From Bradyrhizobium sp. sBnM-33 (GTDB taxonomy: Bacteria; Pseudomonadota; Alphaproteobacteria; Rhizobiales; Xanthobacteraceae), in assembly GCF_032917945.1 (NCBI RefSeq), contig NZ_CP136624.1:8060001-8124000 (forward strand): DNA of 64,000 bases, read 5' to 3'. Positions 63,406 through 64,000 of the stretch are shown piece by piece. A program made the translations under genes and the position numbers. The notes beneath the pieces are model-generated. The model was not told the DNA's origin. It did not search any database and saw only the letters and a list, made by a program, of their open reading frames with translations. Position 1 is the stretch's first letter, and each line of letters opens with the position of its first letter.

Positions 63406-64000
63406 ACGATGCCGCGCCGCCGCGCCGAATCTGGCTATGCGCCGACGATTACGGGCTGGCCGAAGGCGTCAACCGCGCCATCCGCGATTTGATCGGCCGC
63501 GGCCGTCTCAATGCCACCTCTGTCATGGTGGTGGGACCTGCGATCGGGCGCGCCGAGGTCGCTGAGTTGCAAGAAGTTGCGGCGAACAGCCCGCGCTGCG
63601 CGATCGGGCTGCATGCGACGCTGACCGCGCCGTTTCGTCCGCTGACGATGCATTTTCGCCCCGTTGACGGCGGCCTGTTCCTGCCGTTTCCGAAATTGCT
63701 GCGCGCCGGCCTGTTGCGGCGGCTCGAGCCTGAAATGATCGAAGACGAACTCGCAGCCCAGCTCGCAGCTTTCAAGGACCTGTTCGGCCGCGCGCCCGAT
63801 TTCGTCGACGGCCATCAGCACGCGCAACTCTTCCCTGGGGTGCGCGACGCTTTTCTGCGCGCGGTCAAGGAGGCAGCCCCCGGCGCCTGGGTCCGCCAGG
63901 GCGGACGCCTCAAGCCATTGAGCAAGCTGCTCGGCGCGCCCAAGGCTTTGGTGCTCGACATTCTCAGCGCGCAATTTCGCAAGCGCGCCGCCTATGCAAA
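63402..64000 (+). CDS. ChbG/HpnK-type (YdjC) deacetylase, N-terminal part (partial)
   Basis: The first 199 residues of a YdjC-like carbohydrate deacetylase; the frame stays open at the right edge. Visible metal-site parts are WLCADDYGLAEGVNRAI (Asp pair), IGLHATL with a histidine and DGHQHAQLFP (His-rich loop). Such enzymes remove N-acetyl groups from sugars or, as HpnK, act in hopanoid synthesis. The coupled start with a polyprenyl-type glycosyltransferase favours a lipid-linked sugar substrate. Confidence 0.9.
   Translation, partial: MNDAAPPRRIWLCADDYGLAEGVNRAIRDLIGRGRLNATSVMVVGPAIGRAEVAELQEVAANSPRCAIGLHATLTAPFRPLTMHFRPVDGGLFLPFPKLLRAGLLRRLEPEMIEDELAAQLAAFKDLFGRAPDFVDGHQHAQLFPGVRDAFLRAVKEAAPGAWVRQGGRLKPLSKLLGAPKALVLDILSAQFRKRAAYA

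Overview
The window reads as core chromosome of a GC-rich alphaproteobacterium of the order Hyphomicrobiales, most likely Bradyrhizobium or a close relative such as Rhodopseudomonas or Afipia. The evidence is the gene content (hisZ-hisG, an rsmD plus long-tailed RluB-type synthase pair, lpxK-waaA-DUF374-DUF4170, DUF2093 and DUF6101 proteins, an EAL protein resembling TipF, a dehalogenase matching the Rhodopseudomonas palustris enzyme residue for residue) and several families of intergenic palindromes. This assignment is inference; no rRNA gene is present. I saw no tRNA, rRNA, CRISPR array, insertion sequence or prophage. Sixty-six genes are called, two of them cut by the window edges.

Layout. 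0-7 kb: end of a YbjN protein, proC, a FlK-like hot-dog thioesterase, a tautomerase, hisS, a DUF2314 protein and two different branched-chain aminotransferases side by side. 7-9.7 kb: a MarR regulator, response regulator and histidine kinase in one run. 9.8-15.6 kb: exported proteins (DUF3617, two small unknowns, an RNase T2, an Omp25-like barrel) with rlmJ, a cold shock gene and an O-methyltransferase-like gene. 15.7-24.9 kb: uvrC, pgsA, moaD, moaE, prmB, an omega-aminotransferase, a TipF-like degenerate EAL protein, a HAD phosphatase and a CheY. 25-36.8 kb: ribF, an acetyltransferase, an unusual ileS with a histone-H1-like tail, lspA, an active/inactive M16 peptidase pair, arfB and a DUF2892-ECF sigma operon. 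36.8-50.2 kb: mutL, rsmD, the RluB-like synthase, tadA, a fluoroacetate-dehalogenase-type hydrolase, an acyl-CoA dehydrogenase, purD, xseA and a hydrolase-fold protein lacking its nucleophile. 50.2-56.7 kb: an envelope operon on the minus strand (pmbA, a CysQ-like phosphatase, DUF4170, DUF374, waaA, lpxK) and a DUF6101 gene. 57-64 kb: ubiA, an exported unknown, rsmE, hisZ-hisG, and a polyprenyl-type glycosyltransferase with the start of a ChbG/YdjC deacetylase.

The genes are mostly housekeeping: translation and rRNA/tRNA modification (hisS, ileS, arfB, tadA, rlmJ, rsmD, rsmE, prmB), DNA repair (uvrC, mutL, xseA), amino acid and cofactor synthesis (proC, ilvE, hisZ-hisG, moaDE, ribF, ubiA, purD) and envelope assembly (lpxK, waaA, pgsA, lspA). 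No contiguous novel defence or secretion system is evident. The observations most worth following are the Lys/Ala-rich tail and the compositionally odd editing-domain patch of IleRS, the hairpin repeat family whose stems vary while keeping pairing, palindromes that supply the stop codons of lpxK and ubiA, the FlK-like thioesterase with a shortened lid, and the nucleophile-less dienelactone-hydrolase-like protein.
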